A stretch of 64,000 nt of DNA from Yersinia alsatica (GTDB lineage: Bacteria; Pseudomonadota; Gammaproteobacteria; Enterobacterales; Enterobacteriaceae), in the NCBI RefSeq assembly GCF_902170305.1, contig NZ_CABHWW010000009.1, positions 248,001 to 312,000 on the forward strand, read 5' to 3'. Positions 34,987 through 48,252 of the stretch are shown here, piece by piece. Below the pieces are notes generated by a model, which saw nothing but the letters and a program-made list of their open reading frames with translations, did no database searches and was not told the origin of the DNA. Position numbers and translations under genes: made by a program. Each line of letters begins with the position of its first letter. Position 1 is the first letter of the stretch.

Positions 34987-36354
34987 ATGCGCGGACGGTT
35001 GTTTTGGAAAATCCTATTAGGATTTTGGCTGACCTTTATTTTAATGACGCAGATGCTCTGGGTGGTATTTTCCTTCTATGGCAATCGTCATGAACCACCT
35101 GAGCGTGAGATGGTGCGGCAGATCGCCAAATTGCAGGTCGCGTCAGCGGCCTCGATACTCCATACCGGCGGCTTACCTGCGCTAAATAATATGATGACCC
35201 ATTGGTCAGAGGCAGATAAAAACCATTTCTCTGTCTTGCCTGCGACTGAGGTACCCGTAGCAACAGAAGAGCCGCCCAATAAGGCGCGGCCACCTAGAGG
35301 CCGTGAACCCGAGTTCTACAGTAGGGAAGTCACGACGTGGGTCACCGGTCCAGAAGGGCAAAATTATCGTATCAGTTACGATATTGATGGATTACGGGCG
35401 GTCAATCAGCAGGACGGTAGTGGCGAGAGCCGCCATGAAATACTGAACATTCCCATTCCAATGATTTGGATGGGCGTGCTGGGGGGGCTGTTCTTCAGCG
35501 CATTATTGGCGTGGAACCTGTCGCGACCTATGCGCCAGCTACGTGCCGGTTTCGAGCGGGTAGCACAGGGCGATTTGTCGGTGCGGCTGTTACCGGTGAT
35601 GCGCCGACGGCATGATGAACTGACGGAAGTGGCGCGGGATTTTGACTCCATGGCCGAGCGGCTGGAGGCTCTGGTCAGCGCCCGCGAACAGTTGCTGCAT
35701 GATGTCTCTCATGAGTTGCGCTCGCCATTGGCGCGTTTGCAATTGGCGATTGGTTTGGCGCGCCAGAACCCGGTGAACGTCGAGAACTCATTACAGCGCA
35801 TTGAGCACGAATCGGAACGGCTGGATAAGATGATTGGTGAGTTATTAGCACTTTCTCGCGCCGAGAATCACAGTATAGCCGATGACGAAGAGTATTTTGA
35901 TTTACATGAATTAGTGAAAGTGGTGGTCAATGATGCCCGTTATGAAGCACAGGTTCCGGGGGTTGAGATCCTATTGCAGGTCACACCGCAAGTTGGCTAC
36001 ACCGTCAAAGGCAATGCTGAGCTGATGCGGCGGGCAATTGATAATATTGTCCGCAATGCGCTGCGTTTCTCGCGTCATGGTCAGCAAGTTACCGTGACAC
36101 TTTCGCCTAGTGAGCGGAGCTACCAGATTCAGGTTACAGACCAAGGGCCGGGCGTGGAGGAAAGTAAGCTATCCAGTATTTTCGACCCTTTCGTGCGCGT
36201 CAAGTCAGCCATGTCTGGCAAAGGTTACGGGTTGGGCTTAGCCATTACACGGAAAGTGGTTTTGGCGCATGGCGGCCAGGTTGAGGCCCGAAATGGTGAG
36301 CAGGGTGGGTTGGTGATTACTCTGCGGATACCGCGCTGGGCTACCACCGATTAA
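34987..36354 (+). CDS. Sensor histidine kinase (CpxA-like)
   Basis: 455 residues. TM1 at about 9-31, a periplasmic sensor part of about 125 residues containing a proline-rich PPNKARPPRGREPE stretch, TM2 at about 155-176, HAMP, phosphoacceptor His242 (HDVSHELRSPLARLQ) and an ATPase domain with N-box (DNIVRNALRFS), G1 (DQGPGVEE) and G2 (GKGYGLGLAI). The catalytic core is CpxA-like, the sensor domain is not obviously so. The ligand is unknown. Confidence 0.9.
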   Translation: MRGRLFWKILLGFWLTFILMTQMLWVVFSFYGNRHEPPEREMVRQIAKLQVASAASILHTGGLPALNNMMTHWSEADKNHFSVLPATEVPVATEEPPNKARPPRGREPEFYSREVTTWVTGPEGQNYRISYDIDGLRAVNQQDGSGESRHEILNIPIPMIWMGVLGGLFFSALLAWNLSRPMRQLRAGFERVAQGDLSVRLLPVMRRRHDELTEVARDFDSMAERLEALVSAREQLLHDVSHELRSPLARLQLAIGLARQNPVNVENSLQRIEHESERLDKMIGELLALSRAENHSIADDEEYFDLHELVKVVVNDARYEAQVPGVEILLQVTPQVGYTVKGNAELMRRAIDNIVRNALRFSRHGQQVTVTLSPSERSYQIQVTDQGPGVEESKLSSIFDPFVRVKSAMSGKGYGLGLAITRKVVLAHGGQVEARNGEQGGLVITLRIPRWATTD

Positions 36355-36376
36355 ACGTATGCTATGTTTGACCAAC

Positions 36377-36406
36377 AAAAACGACGCCCTTAGGCGCCGT
36401 TTTTTT
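36377..36406. terminator. Bidirectional terminator between sensor kinase gene and crr
   Basis: ACGACGCC-CTTA-GGCGCCGT (one mismatch) with A-run on the left and seven T on the right; serves both convergent genes. Confidence 0.85.
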
Positions 36407-36419
36407 CATTCGTATAAAA

Positions 36420-36929
36420 TTACTTTTTGATACGAATAATAGGTGTCTCACCCACAGTGACACTACCAGAGAGTTTAATCAGCTCTTTAATCTCGTCCAT
36501 GTTAGAGATAACAACCGGCGTCAAGGTAGACTTGGCTTTCTCTTCCAGCAGGGCCAGATTGAACTCAATAACCACATCACCTTTTTTGACGCGCTGCCCT
36601 TCTTCAGCGATGCGCTTGAAGCCTTCGCCTTTCAGTTCAACAGTATCAATACCGAAGTGGACGAACAGCTCAATGCCGCTGTCTGATTCGATAGAAAAAG
36701 CATGGTTAGTTTCGAAAATTTTACCGATGGTGCCGTCAACAGGTGCAACCATTTTATTGCCTGAAGGCTTGATAGCAATACCATCACCAACGATTTTCTC
36801 TGCGAACACAACATCAGGAACATCTTCGATGTTGACGATCTCACCAGACAACGGAGCTACGATCTCAATAGTACCACTGTCTTTTTTATCATCTGAAACC
36901 AATGATTTCAGTTTATCGAACAAACCCAT
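36420..36929 (-). CDS. crr: EIIA-Glc, glucose-specific PTS component
   Basis: 169 residues. Phosphoryl-accepting His91 ([11 protein letters not shown]) and the helper His76 (TNHAFSI) are present. Transfers phosphate from HPr to glucose permease and controls adenylate cyclase and inducer exclusion. Third gene of ptsH-ptsI-crr, 48 bases after ptsI. Confidence 0.97.
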   Translation of the reverse strand: MGLFDKLKSLVSDDKKDSGTIEIVAPLSGEIVNIEDVPDVVFAEKIVGDGIAIKPSGNKMVAPVDGTIGKIFETNHAFSIESDSGIELFVHFGIDTVELKGEGFKRIAEEGQRVKKGDVVIEFNLALLEEKAKSTLTPVVISNMDEIKELIKLSGSVTVGETPIIRIKK

Positions 36930-36977
36930 GATCTTCTCCTAAGTATTTATATTGGGCAGCGTTCCAGTATCGTGGAA

Positions 36978-38705
36978 TTAGCAGAGCGTTTTTTCTTCAA
37001 TGAATGTGGTAACCAAATCCATCAATTCCTTCGCTGTTGGTTGAGCCAATGCCTGCTCTGCCAACACCTTCACATCTTCGAAATTCGTATTACGGATAAT
37101 TTTCTTGATGCGTGGGATCGAAATCGCACTCATGCTGAACTCATCCAGCCCCATGCCCAATAGCAACAGTGTAGCACGTTCATCACCAGCAAGTTCACCG
37201 CACATACCGGTCCACTTACCTTCAGCGTGAGATGCATCAATAACCTGTTTGATCAGGCCCAATACCGATGGCGACATTGGATTATAGAGATGAGAAATCA
37301 GCTCATTGCCACGATCTACTGCCAGAGTATACTGAGTTAGATCGTTTGTCCCAATACTAAAGAAGTCAACTTCTTTAGCTAAATGGCGAGCGATGACCGC
37401 CGCCGCTGGTGTTTCCACCATCACACCGACCTCGATAGTTTCATCGAAGGCTTTGTTTTCTTCACGTAGTTGGCTCTTCAGCAGTTCAAGTTCTGCTTTC
37501 AGCTCGCGCACTTCTTCAACCGAAATGATCATCGGGAACATGATACGCAATTTACCAAACGCGGAGGCACGCAAGATCGCGCGCAGCTGTGCATGCAGAA
37601 TCTCTTTGCGATCCATAGCAATACGGATTGCACGCCAGCCCAGGAATGGGTTTTCTTCTTTCGGCAAGTTCATGTACGGCAGGTCTTTGTCACCGCCGAT
37701 GTCCATGGTACGGACAATAACTGCCTGAGAACCCATGGCTTCCGCAACAGCTTTATAAGCCTGGAACTGCTCTTCTTCAGTAGGCAGTGAGTCGCGGTCC
37801 ATGAACAGGAATTCGGTACGATACAGACCGACACCTTCAGCGCCATTACGTTCAGCACCGGCGATGTCACGCACGGTACCAATGTTGGCAACCACTTCAA
37901 CCTGATGGCCATCAAGGGTGATAGCAGGCAGATCTTTCAGTTTGGCCAGATCGTTTTTCTCGGTGATGTACTGAGCATTCACCGCTTTCAACTGCTCAAT
38001 CACATCGGCAGTCGGATTTAAATAGACTTTGTTGTTTACCGCATCGAGGATCAAATAGTCGCCATTTTGGACTTGTTTGGTCACATCGCTGGTGCCGACG
38101 ATAGCCGGTAATTCCAACGAACGAGCCATAATGGAGGTGTGAGAAGTGCGACCACCTAAATCGGTGATGAACCCTAACACTTTATCCAGATTAAGCTGCG
38201 CGGTTTCTGACGGCGTCAGATCGGTTGCAACCAGAATCACTTCATCCTGGATAGCACCTAAATCGACAATAGTCAGACCGAGAATGTTCTTCAGCAGGCG
38301 TTTACCGATATCACGTACGTCAGCCGCACGTTCTTTCAGGTATTCGTCATCCAGCTCTTCCAGGGCTTTTGCTTGCCCTTCAATCACTGAATAAGCGGCT
38401 GCATCAGCAGTTGCATGCTCATCTTTGATGAGGGCTATGATTTCCTGCTCAAGCTCTTCGTCTTCCAACAGCATGATATGCCCTTCGAAGATGGCAGCTT
38501 TCTCTTCGCCCAGGCTTATGCCAGCTTTGGTCTTAATCGCTTCCAACTGTTCGGCCGCTTTAGCCCGCCCAGTTTTGAAACGCTCGACTTCCTGCTCCAC
38601 TTGGTCAGCAGAGATCTTTTTCCGGTTGATGACAATCTCATCTTCTTTCAGCAAAAGTGCTTTACCAAAAGCGATACCCGGTGATACTAAAATGCCTGAA
38701 ATCAT
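36978..38705 (-). CDS. ptsI: Enzyme I of the phosphotransferase system
   Basis: 575 residues, as in E. coli. Active-site His189 ([11 protein letters not shown]) and the PEP-binding C-terminal barrel with the catalytic cysteine region ([13 protein letters not shown]). Phosphorylates HPr from PEP. Follows ptsH by 47 bases. Confidence 0.98.
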   Translation of the reverse strand: MISGILVSPGIAFGKALLLKEDEIVINRKKISADQVEQEVERFKTGRAKAAEQLEAIKTKAGISLGEEKAAIFEGHIMLLEDEELEQEIIALIKDEHATADAAAYSVIEGQAKALEELDDEYLKERAADVRDIGKRLLKNILGLTIVDLGAIQDEVILVATDLTPSETAQLNLDKVLGFITDLGGRTSHTSIMARSLELPAIVGTSDVTKQVQNGDYLILDAVNNKVYLNPTADVIEQLKAVNAQYITEKNDLAKLKDLPAITLDGHQVEVVANIGTVRDIAGAERNGAEGVGLYRTEFLFMDRDSLPTEEEQFQAYKAVAEAMGSQAVIVRTMDIGGDKDLPYMNLPKEENPFLGWRAIRIAMDRKEILHAQLRAILRASAFGKLRIMFPMIISVEEVRELKAELELLKSQLREENKAFDETIEVGVMVETPAAAVIARHLAKEVDFFSIGTNDLTQYTLAVDRGNELISHLYNPMSPSVLGLIKQVIDASHAEGKWTGMCGELAGDERATLLLLGMGLDEFSMSAISIPRIKKIIRNTNFEDVKVLAEQALAQPTAKELMDLVTTFIEEKTLC

Positions 38706-38752
38706 AACCCTACCTTACTCTTGACTGGTGTTAACTAAAAAAGCGCGCGTGA

Positions 38753-39010
38753 TTACTCAAGCTCTGCCATCAGTTTTACCAGATGCTCAACAGCTTTCTT
38801 CTCATCTTCGCCTTCAGCAGAGATCGTAACAACAGTACCTTGGGTCAGGCCCAGAGTTTGCAGTTTGAACAGGCTCTTAGCGCTGGCGCTTTTACCGTTA
38901 GAGATCACAGTAATTTCAGACGCAAAGCCTTTTGCTTCTTTTACGAACTGGGCAGCAGGGCGGGTATGAAGACCGTTTGGTGCAGTAATAGTAACTTCTT
39001 GCTGGAACAT
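38753..39010 (-). CDS. ptsH: HPr phosphocarrier protein
   Basis: 85 residues; phosphorylated His15 ([11 protein letters not shown]) and the regulatory-position Ser46 (SAKSLFKLQ) are in place. Shuttles phosphate between Enzyme I and EIIA proteins. First gene of the pts operon; a perfect inverted repeat lies in its leader. Confidence 0.98.
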   Translation of the reverse strand: MFQQEVTITAPNGLHTRPAAQFVKEAKGFASEITVISNGKSASAKSLFKLQTLGLTQGTVVTISAEGEDEKKAVEHLVKLMAELE

Positions 39011-39415
39011 TGTATTTCCCCAACTTATTGGATTTATGTTGTGGAGCTAAAGTTTAGTGTAAAATCTAAACTTTAGCCTGTATTGGTGCGCGTATAACGA
39101 CATCTTTCAACTCGCGCATGACTATGCCTCAACTACAGGTAAGTCACAAAGACAGTTTCCGATGCAACCTGAGTTCAGGCCTAAAATCGAAACTGCTACT
39201 TCTAAGAATAATGCTCTCTTTGCGTTATGTCTTCAATCAGCGTTAAGTGATGACATTTTTTGTTGTGTTGCATAATTGATAAATCGATTCAGCCAGAGAG
39301 GCGCTCAATACTCGATTAATTTCGCGTATCAAAATAATTGACCGGTTAAATACTAAACCCAGAGGGTAAAATCAATCTTTATGTAGTAAAAACTTTGAAG
39401 CGCGCCACAAAAAAA
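39011..39415. other. ptsH upstream region
   Basis: About 400 bases without coding potential between cysK and ptsH. It should hold the ptsH promoters. I see no full CRP palindrome by eye. The clear structure is the inverted repeat at 39046-39077. Confidence 0.5.
39046..39077. promoter_or_regulatory. Perfect 12-bp inverted repeat in the ptsH leader
   Basis: GCTAAAGTTTAG and CTAAACTTTAGC separated by 8 bases, 36 bases upstream of the ptsH start codon. It could form an RNA hairpin just before the ribosome binding site or be an operator. No T-run follows, so it is not a terminator. Confidence 0.6.
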
Positions 39416-39437
39416 GCACCCATGCGGGTGCTTTTTT
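39410..39437. terminator. Terminator of cysK
   Basis: AAAAGCACCC-ATGC-GGGTGCTTTT with A and T runs on both sides, directly after cysK on the minus strand. Confidence 0.85.
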
Positions 39438-39459
39438 AGCATTTAGTGCGACAGCATCA

Positions 39460-40428
39460 CTACTGTTGCAGTTCTTGCTCAGTGAACAAATCTGCAAACA
39501 ATGCTGTGCTTAAGTAACGCTCACCCGAGGAGGGAAGAATAACCACAATTGTTTTGTCAGTAAAGCCATCTTCTTCAGAAAGCTTAACCGCAGCAGCCAC
39601 GGCTGCACCGGAGGAAATACCGGCCAAAATACCTTCTTCATCCATCAAACGACGAGCCATAGAGATAGCTTCGTCATTGGTCACTAAAGCCACACGGTCA
39701 ACCAAACTCAGGTCGAGGTTGCCGGGAATGAAGCCCGCCCCAATCCCCTGAATTTTATGTGGGCCCGGTTTGATCTCTTGGCCAGCCAATGCTTGCGTGA
39801 TAACTGGCGAGTCGGTTGGTTCAACAGCTACCGTGATAATTGCTTTGCCTTTGGTGTTTTTGATGTAGCGACTGACGCCAGTCAGCGTACCGCCAGTACC
39901 CACTCCGGCAATAAAGACATCCACTTCACCATCAGTATCTTCCCAAATCTCTGGACCGGTGGTTTTCTCGTGAATTTCCGGGTTGGCCGGATTACTGAAC
40001 TGCTGCAAAATAATATAGCGGTCTGGATCGGTAGCTTGGATCTCTTCAGCTTTGGCGATCGCCCCTTTCATCCCTTTGGCACCTTCAGTCAGCACCAGAT
40101 TGGCACCCAGCGCTTTTAATAACTTACGGCGCTCAATGCTCATGGTTTCAGGCATGGTCAGTGTTAATTTATAACCACGCGCTGCGGCAACAAAGGCCAG
40201 AGCAACGCCGGTATTACCACTGGTCGGTTCTACCAATTCTTTGCCTTCGGTCAGAATGCCTTTGTTTTCGGCATCCCAAATCATATTGGCACCGATACGG
40301 CATTTAACGCTGAAACTTGGATTGCGTGATTCAACCTTTGCCAAAATGCGTCCGTTACCGATACGGTTCAGACGAACCAACGGCGTATGGCCGATTGTTA
40401 AAGAGTTGTCTTCATATATCTTGCTCAT
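39460..40428 (-). CDS. cysK: CysK, cysteine synthase A
   Basis: 322 residues, PLP lysine Lys42 ([11 protein letters not shown]), SGNTG loop for substrate binding and GTGGT phosphate loop. Condenses O-acetylserine with sulfide. Same gene order (cysK-ptsH) as E. coli. The preceding 153 bases up to cysZ should contain its CysB-controlled promoter. Confidence 0.97.
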   Translation of the reverse strand: MSKIYEDNSLTIGHTPLVRLNRIGNGRILAKVESRNPSFSVKCRIGANMIWDAENKGILTEGKELVEPTSGNTGVALAFVAAARGYKLTLTMPETMSIERRKLLKALGANLVLTEGAKGMKGAIAKAEEIQATDPDRYIILQQFSNPANPEIHEKTTGPEIWEDTDGEVDVFIAGVGTGGTLTGVSRYIKNTKGKAIITVAVEPTDSPVITQALAGQEIKPGPHKIQGIGAGFIPGNLDLSLVDRVALVTNDEAISMARRLMDEEGILAGISSGAAVAAAVKLSEEDGFTDKTIVVILPSSGERYLSTALFADLFTEQELQQ

Positions 40429-40581
40429 AGCCCGTCCTTTAACTCTATGAAAATGTAGGAAACGTTCAAAGCATACGCTAACAGTATGGCTATGGAAGTA
40501 AGTAATTGGTATATCGATATGTTATTAGGAAATAAGTTTTAATCCCAATAACAAGGGCGTGACCAGCACGCCCACAGAAAA

Positions 40582-41349
40582 TTAGCGCGGCGGTTGAATA
40601 AACTGGTCGCGGTAGCGATCAACCCACATAGCCGTGGCCCCGCAGACCGCCACTGGCATAATCACCAGATTCAGGAACGGGATCATAGTGAATAAGCTCA
40701 CTAGCGCACCAAATTGCAGGTTATCAACTTTATTTTGACGTAATGCACTGCGCATGTGCTGGAAGCTCACTTTATGGTTATCAAAAGGATAATCACAATA
40801 TTGAATCGACAGCATCCAAGCACTAAACAGGAACCATAGGACAGGAGCCAGTGTTTGGCCAATCCCCGGGATCAGATATAACAGCAACAGCACCAGTGCC
40901 CGTGGCAAGTAATAAGCTAATTTTCGCCATTCACGCGCCATAATGCGCGGCAAATCTTTCACGATGCCCATGATGCCGGTATCCGGTAGGGGCTTTCCGG
41001 TCAGACTGGCCTCCAATTGTTCGGCCAACAAACCGTTAAACGGGGCGGCGATGAAATTGGCAAGGGTGCTGAACAGGTAACTGAATACCAGCAGCACCGA
41101 AATGACCATTACCGGCCACAGTAAATAACTTAGCCATTGTAACCAGTCAGGAACATGGCTCATTAGTTGCGGAACCCAGTCACCTATCCGGTTGAATAAC
41201 CACCAGAAAGCGCCTCCCATCAGCAGAATATTCACCAGTAAGGGTAGAATCACGAATCGCCGGATGCCCGGACGGGAAATTAACTGCCATCCTTGAGCAA
41301 AATAATGGATACCACTGACCTTTTTTACCGCTTTTTGCGTATACGCCAT
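40582..41349 (-). CDS. cysZ: CysZ, sulfate permease
   Basis: 255 residues with four strong hydrophobic segments (about 30-50, 68-95, 145-175, 205-235). Family motifs [21 protein letters not shown] and [12 protein letters not shown] match E. coli CysZ. Inner-membrane sulfate uptake for assimilation. Divergent from zipA. Confidence 0.95.
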   Translation of the reverse strand: MAYTQKAVKKVSGIHYFAQGWQLISRPGIRRFVILPLLVNILLMGGAFWWLFNRIGDWVPQLMSHVPDWLQWLSYLLWPVMVISVLLVFSYLFSTLANFIAAPFNGLLAEQLEASLTGKPLPDTGIMGIVKDLPRIMAREWRKLAYYLPRALVLLLLYLIPGIGQTLAPVLWFLFSAWMLSIQYCDYPFDNHKVSFQHMRSALRQNKVDNLQFGALVSLFTMIPFLNLVIMPVAVCGATAMWVDRYRDQFIQPPR

Positions 41350-41568
41350 GCCATTGAGTTCTCTGTTAGCTTATTGACTCATGTATCATATCGGTATGAT
41401 TTCCCACTGCATAGTCACGTTTTGTACAAAAAATAAGCAAAACATCTAGCATAATCATCTTTCTTCGAAGAAAATTGAGCACGGACTTGCACTTGTGTTC
41501 GTTGGGAAATAGAGTTAAAGGGTGAATGTTTGCCGCGGTGGCAATGTATTGGAACAACAGAGATAGTA

Positions 41569-42552
41569 ATGATGCAGGATTTGCGTCTGATATTAATCGT
41601 TGTTGGCGCGATCGCCATAATAGCGTTGTTATTGCATGGTTTATGGACCAGCCGTAAAGAACGCTCATCACTTTTTCGCGATCGCCCAGTTAAACGTCTG
41701 AAACAAGAACGTGTTGAAACCCCGATTGAGAGTCTTGATGAAGGGGTAGGAGAAGTGCGCGTCCGCACTGCTCATCCACAAGAGAAGCCTTCGTTTAGTC
41801 ACATTGATGATGACGATGAAGACATGCCGGTTATTCAGCATACTGAAACTAAACCGGCACAGGTTAAGGCGGAACCTCGTCAAAAACCTTTTGCTTCAGT
41901 GCAGACAGAATATGACGACCCGCTATTGGGTGGGCTATCTGCTGAGCAACCACCGCATGAATCACAGCGTGATCCTTTGCTTGGTTCGGTTGAAGAACCT
42001 TATTCACAACCGCGACACGCAGAACCGCAGCATGTGGCGGAACATGCACCTCGGGTCGGGCCACAACATGTGGAATCGCAACCAGAGCCAGCTGTTCCTG
42101 CTCCAGAGGTGAAACCGCAAAAACTGAAAGAGACTGTTTTAGTACTGCATGTAGCCGCGCATCACGGCGGTGCTCTGGGTGGCGAATTGCTACTACAGAG
42201 TGTGCTTCAGTCTGGTTTCCAATTCGGTGAAATGGGTATTTTCCACCGTCACCTTAGCCCGGCAGGCAGCGGCCCAGTATTGTTCAGTTTGGCGAATATG
42301 GTAAAACCGGGTTCTTTTGATCCCGATACCATGTCTGATTTCTCAACGCCGGGTGTATCAATGTTTATGATGGTGCCGTCTTATGGCGATGCTAATCAGA
42401 ACTTCAAGCTAATGCTACAATCAGCCCAGCGTATTGCCGATGATGTTGGCGGTGTGGTGTTGGATGATGAACGCCGCATGATGACCCCGCAAAAGCTGGA
42501 AACGTATAAGGCCCGCATCCGCGAAGTGTTGGATGCAAACGCAAGCGCCTGA
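41569..42552 (+). CDS. zipA: ZipA, FtsZ-anchoring cell division protein
   Basis: 327 residues from ATG 41569 ([24 protein letters not shown]); the frame is open 13 codons further but homology starts here. N-terminal membrane anchor (about 5-25), a charged then Pro/Gln/His-rich linker (about 30-190), and a C-terminal FtsZ-binding domain (about 195-320: [19 protein letters not shown]). Tethers FtsZ to the inner membrane. Confidence 0.96.
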   Translation: MMQDLRLILIVVGAIAIIALLLHGLWTSRKERSSLFRDRPVKRLKQERVETPIESLDEGVGEVRVRTAHPQEKPSFSHIDDDDEDMPVIQHTETKPAQVKAEPRQKPFASVQTEYDDPLLGGLSAEQPPHESQRDPLLGSVEEPYSQPRHAEPQHVAEHAPRVGPQHVESQPEPAVPAPEVKPQKLKETVLVLHVAAHHGGALGGELLLQSVLQSGFQFGEMGIFHRHLSPAGSGPVLFSLANMVKPGSFDPDTMSDFSTPGVSMFMMVPSYGDANQNFKLMLQSAQRIADDVGGVVLDDERRMMTPQKLETYKARIREVLDANASA

Positions 42553-42585
42553 TAACGTTGCCCCGCAATGAATCGAATTAACCCG

Positions 42586-42610
42586 AACCCCCGCATGCCG
42601 GGGGTTTTTT
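42586..42610 (+). terminator. Rho-independent terminator between zipA and ligA
   Basis: AACCCCCG-CATGC-CGGGGGTT followed by T-run, ending only 17 bases before the ligA start codon. This implies ligA needs read-through or a promoter inside zipA. Confidence 0.8.
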
Positions 42611-42624
42611 ATCTTTGATGGTGA

Positions 42625-44640
<2,016 letters not shown>

Positions 44641-44663
44641 TTACAATCCTGAGGGCGAGTGGT

Positions 44664-44879
44664 ATGGAAAAAGAAAATTTGCTTGAGATTGCCAATACCC
44701 GGATGCCCTTCGGTAAATATCAAGGGCGGATATTAATTGATTTGCCTGAAGAGTATCTGCTGTGGTTCGCCCGTAAAGGGGAGTTTCCGCAGGGCAAGTT
44801 GGGCATGTTAATGGAGATGACACTGGCAATTAAGATTGAAGGGTTGGATAGTTTGGTCAAACCACTCAAGCGCAGTTAA
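44664..44879 (+). CDS. ypeB: YpeB, DUF3820 protein
   Basis: 71 residues with MPFGKYQGRILIDLPEEYLLWFARKG, the DUF3820 signature of a putative quorum-sensing-regulated/exonuclease-associated small protein family. Function unknown. 23 bases after ligA, as in E. coli, so probably cotranscribed. Confidence 0.9.
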   Translation: MEKENLLEIANTRMPFGKYQGRILIDLPEEYLLWFARKGEFPQGKLGMLMEMTLAIKIEGLDSLVKPLKRS

Positions 44880-44953
44880 TCCAGTACTCTAAAATATGGC
44901 GATGGGCGGCACTCTGTTCATCGCCATAGTCTTGCTTGTAGGGTAAAACCTCA

Positions 44954-45298
44954 TTAAATATAAACGTCAATCTGGTTCTGGGCAGAAGGGCGGTTTACCC
45001 CATCACCGGTCGGTGCATTCGCACTCACGGTATTATTATCACCCTCTTTAGTTTTTTCGGCCTCTTTTGCTTCAATACGAGCGACTTGAGCTTGCAGTGC
45101 TGCAATTTGACTCTGAATTTGTTGCTGCTGTTTTTGTAGCTCATCAGCAGTCAAACCCGAATCTTTTAAGGTGCTTAATTTTTCAGTGAGTTTTTGGATC
45201 TCTTGATTAAGAGATTTAATCTGTGCAGTGCTACTGCTGTCCGAAGAGCTACTGCTGCTTACAGACACAGATGCGGTAGAGATAGTATTCGACATCAT
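44954..45298 (-). CDS. FlxA-like coiled-coil protein
   Basis: 114 residues. A Ser-rich N-terminus (SVSSSSSSDSSS, about 11-23) is followed by a long coiled coil (about 25-85: IKSLNQEIQKLTEKLSTLK, QQQQIQSQIAALQAQVARIEAKEAEK). This is the FlxA family layout; E. coli FlxA is expressed with the flagellar class 3 regulon. AAGGAAT before MM, so the second ATG (45295) may be used. No flagellar genes are nearby. The name is by resemblance. Confidence 0.75.
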   Translation of the reverse strand: MMSNTISTASVSVSSSSSSDSSSTAQIKSLNQEIQKLTEKLSTLKDSGLTADELQKQQQQIQSQIAALQAQVARIEAKEAEKTKEGDNNTVSANAPTGDGVNRPSAQNQIDVYI

Positions 45299-45451
45299 TA
45301 TTCCTTAGAAAAACGGAGGTGGAATAATAGATATCGTCGAGGGAAAATTAAACTTTAGCTTCCGGGGGAGGGTTTGCGCAATCTTATCACTTGCTTATCG
45401 CTTTCTTATCAGTTGGTCCTTTTTTGAACGCAATAATATGATTTGGCACCG

Positions 45452-46012
45452 CTACACTACCAACTTTAATTGCGGCCAATGTTGCAGCCAACCTTTACTA
45501 TTGACCCTTTGGTTGTAGGTATCAATTTCACCGTTTTTAGGATTTAGCGTGATGGTTTTGGCAAATAGTGCATCCAGGCCGAGTGGCGCAATTAATTCAA
45601 TATCGCCATTATTATTGAGTTTAGCACCAATGGCGGTTTCGACTTCAACCCAGTAGCTGATGGCATCTTCCATGCTGGTATAGGGCCAGCGCCCGGTGTG
45701 CAGGTGCATCCTGGCTTGATTTTTCACCGACCACGGAAAGGGCATATCTTGAAAAGGTGGCGTTTGAAACAACCGCTTCTCGAGCTGCAAATCGCGCTGT
45801 TCGCTGGCATCTTCCTCATCAAAATAGACTAAATCAATATCATTGAGTGGCGTGGGTGACGTGTAGCCATGCAGTTTATCCCACACCAGATTGCGGACAA
45901 AACCTGCAGCCAGGCACCACTGATGTAAGCCGAGTTCACGAGCAATAAACAGTGCGCGCATCCGATAAGGGTCAGCATGAAGCCATTGAATGATTTGCTG
46001 CTGCGGGTCCAT
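45452..46012 (-). CDS. Nucleotidyltransferase-like protein (NTP_transf_6/DUF925)
   Basis: 186 residues. AAGFVRNLVWDKLHGY and PLNDIDLVYFDEED give the nucleotidyltransferase-type G...D-x-D arrangement, and QARMHLHTGRWPYTSMEDAISYW is typical of this family. The substrate and role are unknown. Stands alone upstream of the tRNA-Ala genes. Confidence 0.82.
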   Translation of the reverse strand: MDPQQQIIQWLHADPYRMRALFIARELGLHQWCLAAGFVRNLVWDKLHGYTSPTPLNDIDLVYFDEEDASEQRDLQLEKRLFQTPPFQDMPFPWSVKNQARMHLHTGRWPYTSMEDAISYWVEVETAIGAKLNNNGDIELIAPLGLDALFAKTITLNPKNGEIDTYNQRVNSKGWLQHWPQLKLVV

Positions 46013-46130
46013 TAGCTATTCCCTCGGTTATCTCTTGTCTATTCACTTAATCAGTGAGCTTAGCGAGTCAACAGGATAGCAGCAGAGAAGATAAAATTGG
46101 AGCCTGATTGTGGCAAATATTGAAAAGCAA

Positions 46131-46154
46131 AAAACCGGCCTAAGCCGGTTTTTT
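46131..46154. terminator. Terminator downstream of tRNA-Ala genes
   Basis: AAAACCGGC-CTAA-GCCGGTTTT, flanked by A and T runs, seven bases after the 3' end of the proximal tRNA-Ala. Confidence 0.85.
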
Positions 46155-46160
46155 AAATGG

Positions 46161-46236
<76 letters not shown>

Positions 46237-46316
46237 ACAAATGTGGTTGTTCGTACTGATTTATCTATGATGCCACTAATTTAACTGGCTTGACTAGATC
46301 ATCAAATCAGAAAATT

Positions 46317-46392
<76 letters not shown>

Positions 46393-46426
46393 AATGCGCA
46401 CATAATAAATTGTGTGAACGGGGCGC

Positions 46427-46455
46427 ATGATATGAAACCACTGAAACAGTGTCAA
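46427..46455 (-). promoter_or_regulatory. Sigma-70 promoter of the tRNA-Ala operon
   Basis: On the minus strand TTGACA (46450-46455), 17-base spacer, TATCAT (46427-46432), followed by a GC-rich discriminator GCGCCCC, typical of stringently controlled tRNA promoters. Confidence 0.75.
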
Positions 46456-46560
46456 CGGCTAATTCCATTTCTCGCGCTAAGCGCTGAAAAAGCCGCCAAA
46501 TCAGTGAGCAAACAGCATAATAAACGGGATGTGATTCATAGTTTGACGGCTATCAGGCAT

Positions 46561-46588
46561 AAAAAAGGTGGCTCGGATAAGCCACCTT
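46561..46588 (-). terminator. Rho-independent terminator of gltX
   Basis: AAGGTGGCT / AGCCACCTT 9-bp stem followed by T-run on the minus strand, about 22 bases after the gltX stop codon. Confidence 0.85.
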
Positions 46589-46610
46589 GCCAGCATGAAA
46601 ATAGGCAATT

Positions 46611-48026
46611 TTATTGCTGAGCTTCGCGCTCGCTGATGAAGGCGAGTGCTTTATCAATACGAGCCAGCGAACGCGCCTGACCAATAGCATGGACAGTGAC
46701 ATCCATACCCGGTGATTGGCCCGCTCCAGTGACAGCAACACGCAACGGCATGCCAACTTTACCCATACCTACACCTAACTCATCTGCAGTGCCCTGAATG
46801 GCGTTGTGGACGTTCTCAGTTGTCCATTCAGTAATTGCTGCAAGTTTAGCTCTAACTGCTTCAAGTGGTTGACGTGCAACTGGGCGTAAATGTTTTTTCG
46901 CTGCGTCAGCATCGAACTCGTCAAACTCTTCATAGAAGTAACGGCAAGACTCGGCCATCTCTTTCAGTGTCTTGCAACGTTCACCCAGCAGTTTAACAAT
47001 CTCTGCTAACTCAGGGCCATTGCGGGTATCAATCCCCAGTTGCTCAACTTGCCATGACAGGTGCACAGCAACATGTTCAGGTGGCAGGCTGTTGATATAG
47101 TGATGATTCAGCCACTGTAGTTTTTCAGTATTGAAAGCACTGGCTGATTTGCTAACCGCATCCAGGGTGAATAACTCGGTCATTTCGGCTACGGAGAAAA
47201 TTTCCTGATCACCATGAGACCAACCCAAACGCACCAGATAGTTCAGCAGAGCTTCCGGCAGATAGCCGTCATCGCGATATTGCATGACACCGACTGCACC
47301 GTGGCGTTTAGACAGCTTCTTGCCATCATCACCCAGAATCATTGAAACGTGGGCATATTCAGGAACTGGCGCGCCTAATGCTTTCAGAATATTGATTTGA
47401 CGAGGGGTGTTGTTGATATGGTCTTCACCGCGAATGACATGGGTGATTTCCATATCCCAGTCATCAATGACCACACAGAAGTTATAGGTTGGCGAACCAT
47501 CTGTACGGCGAATAATTAAATCGTCTAGCTCTTGGTTGCTGAATTCAATTGGCCCACGGATTTTATCATCGAAAATGACAGAACCTTCCTGTGGGTTACG
47601 AAAACGCACTACTGAAGGCTCATCGGCACCATGAGTACATTGGCTGTCACGGCAGCGACCATCGTAGCGAGGCTTTTCGCCATTCGCCATTTGAGTCTCA
47701 CGCAGCTCATCCAGACGCTCTTTAGAGCAATAGCATCTATACGCGGTGCCATTTTCCAACATTTGGTCAATAACAGCATTATAGCGATCGAAACGTTTGG
47801 TTTGGAAATACGGGCCTTCATCCCAATCCAGATTTAGCCAGTTCATACCGTCCATAATGGCGTCGATAGCTTCCTGAGTTGAGCGCTCAAGATCAGTGTC
47901 TTCAATGCGCAAAACAAATTCACCACCCAAATGACGGGTGAATAACCAGGAATAGAGTGCGGTTCGTGCGCCACCGACGTGAAGATAGCCGGTAGGACTG
48001 GGTGCAAAACGGGTTTTGATTTTCAT
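46611..48026 (-). CDS. gltX: GltX, glutamyl-tRNA synthetase
   Basis: 471 residues. Class I signatures: HIGH-equivalent [11 protein letters not shown] at about residues 12-22 and KKLSKRHG (KMSKS-equivalent). Zinc ligands in YRCYCSKE and CRDSQCTHG. Charges tRNA-Glu. Lies between tRNA-Ala and tRNA-Val operons as in E. coli. Confidence 0.98.
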   Translation of the reverse strand: MKIKTRFAPSPTGYLHVGGARTALYSWLFTRHLGGEFVLRIEDTDLERSTQEAIDAIMDGMNWLNLDWDEGPYFQTKRFDRYNAVIDQMLENGTAYRCYCSKERLDELRETQMANGEKPRYDGRCRDSQCTHGADEPSVVRFRNPQEGSVIFDDKIRGPIEFSNQELDDLIIRRTDGSPTYNFCVVIDDWDMEITHVIRGEDHINNTPRQINILKALGAPVPEYAHVSMILGDDGKKLSKRHGAVGVMQYRDDGYLPEALLNYLVRLGWSHGDQEIFSVAEMTELFTLDAVSKSASAFNTEKLQWLNHHYINSLPPEHVAVHLSWQVEQLGIDTRNGPELAEIVKLLGERCKTLKEMAESCRYFYEEFDEFDADAAKKHLRPVARQPLEAVRAKLAAITEWTTENVHNAIQGTADELGVGMGKVGMPLRVAVTGAGQSPGMDVTVHAIGQARSLARIDKALAFISEREAQQ

Positions 48027-48252
48027 TGGGATCGATGCCTTATTACGCTACGCCGGCCAGCAGACGCTGACAGTTGCTCTAAATTCGAAAAAGTAGGCGA
48101 CATTCTACCACCCTGAAGTAATTCCTCAACGATGTTACCGGCATGCAATTGATGATTACTGATAGATATGCCTAAAGAAACGTCCACAGCGGCGATAAAT
48201 ATCGCATCCTGTTTAAATTTGCGGCGAACGATTGTTTTCGTTTTAAAAACCG

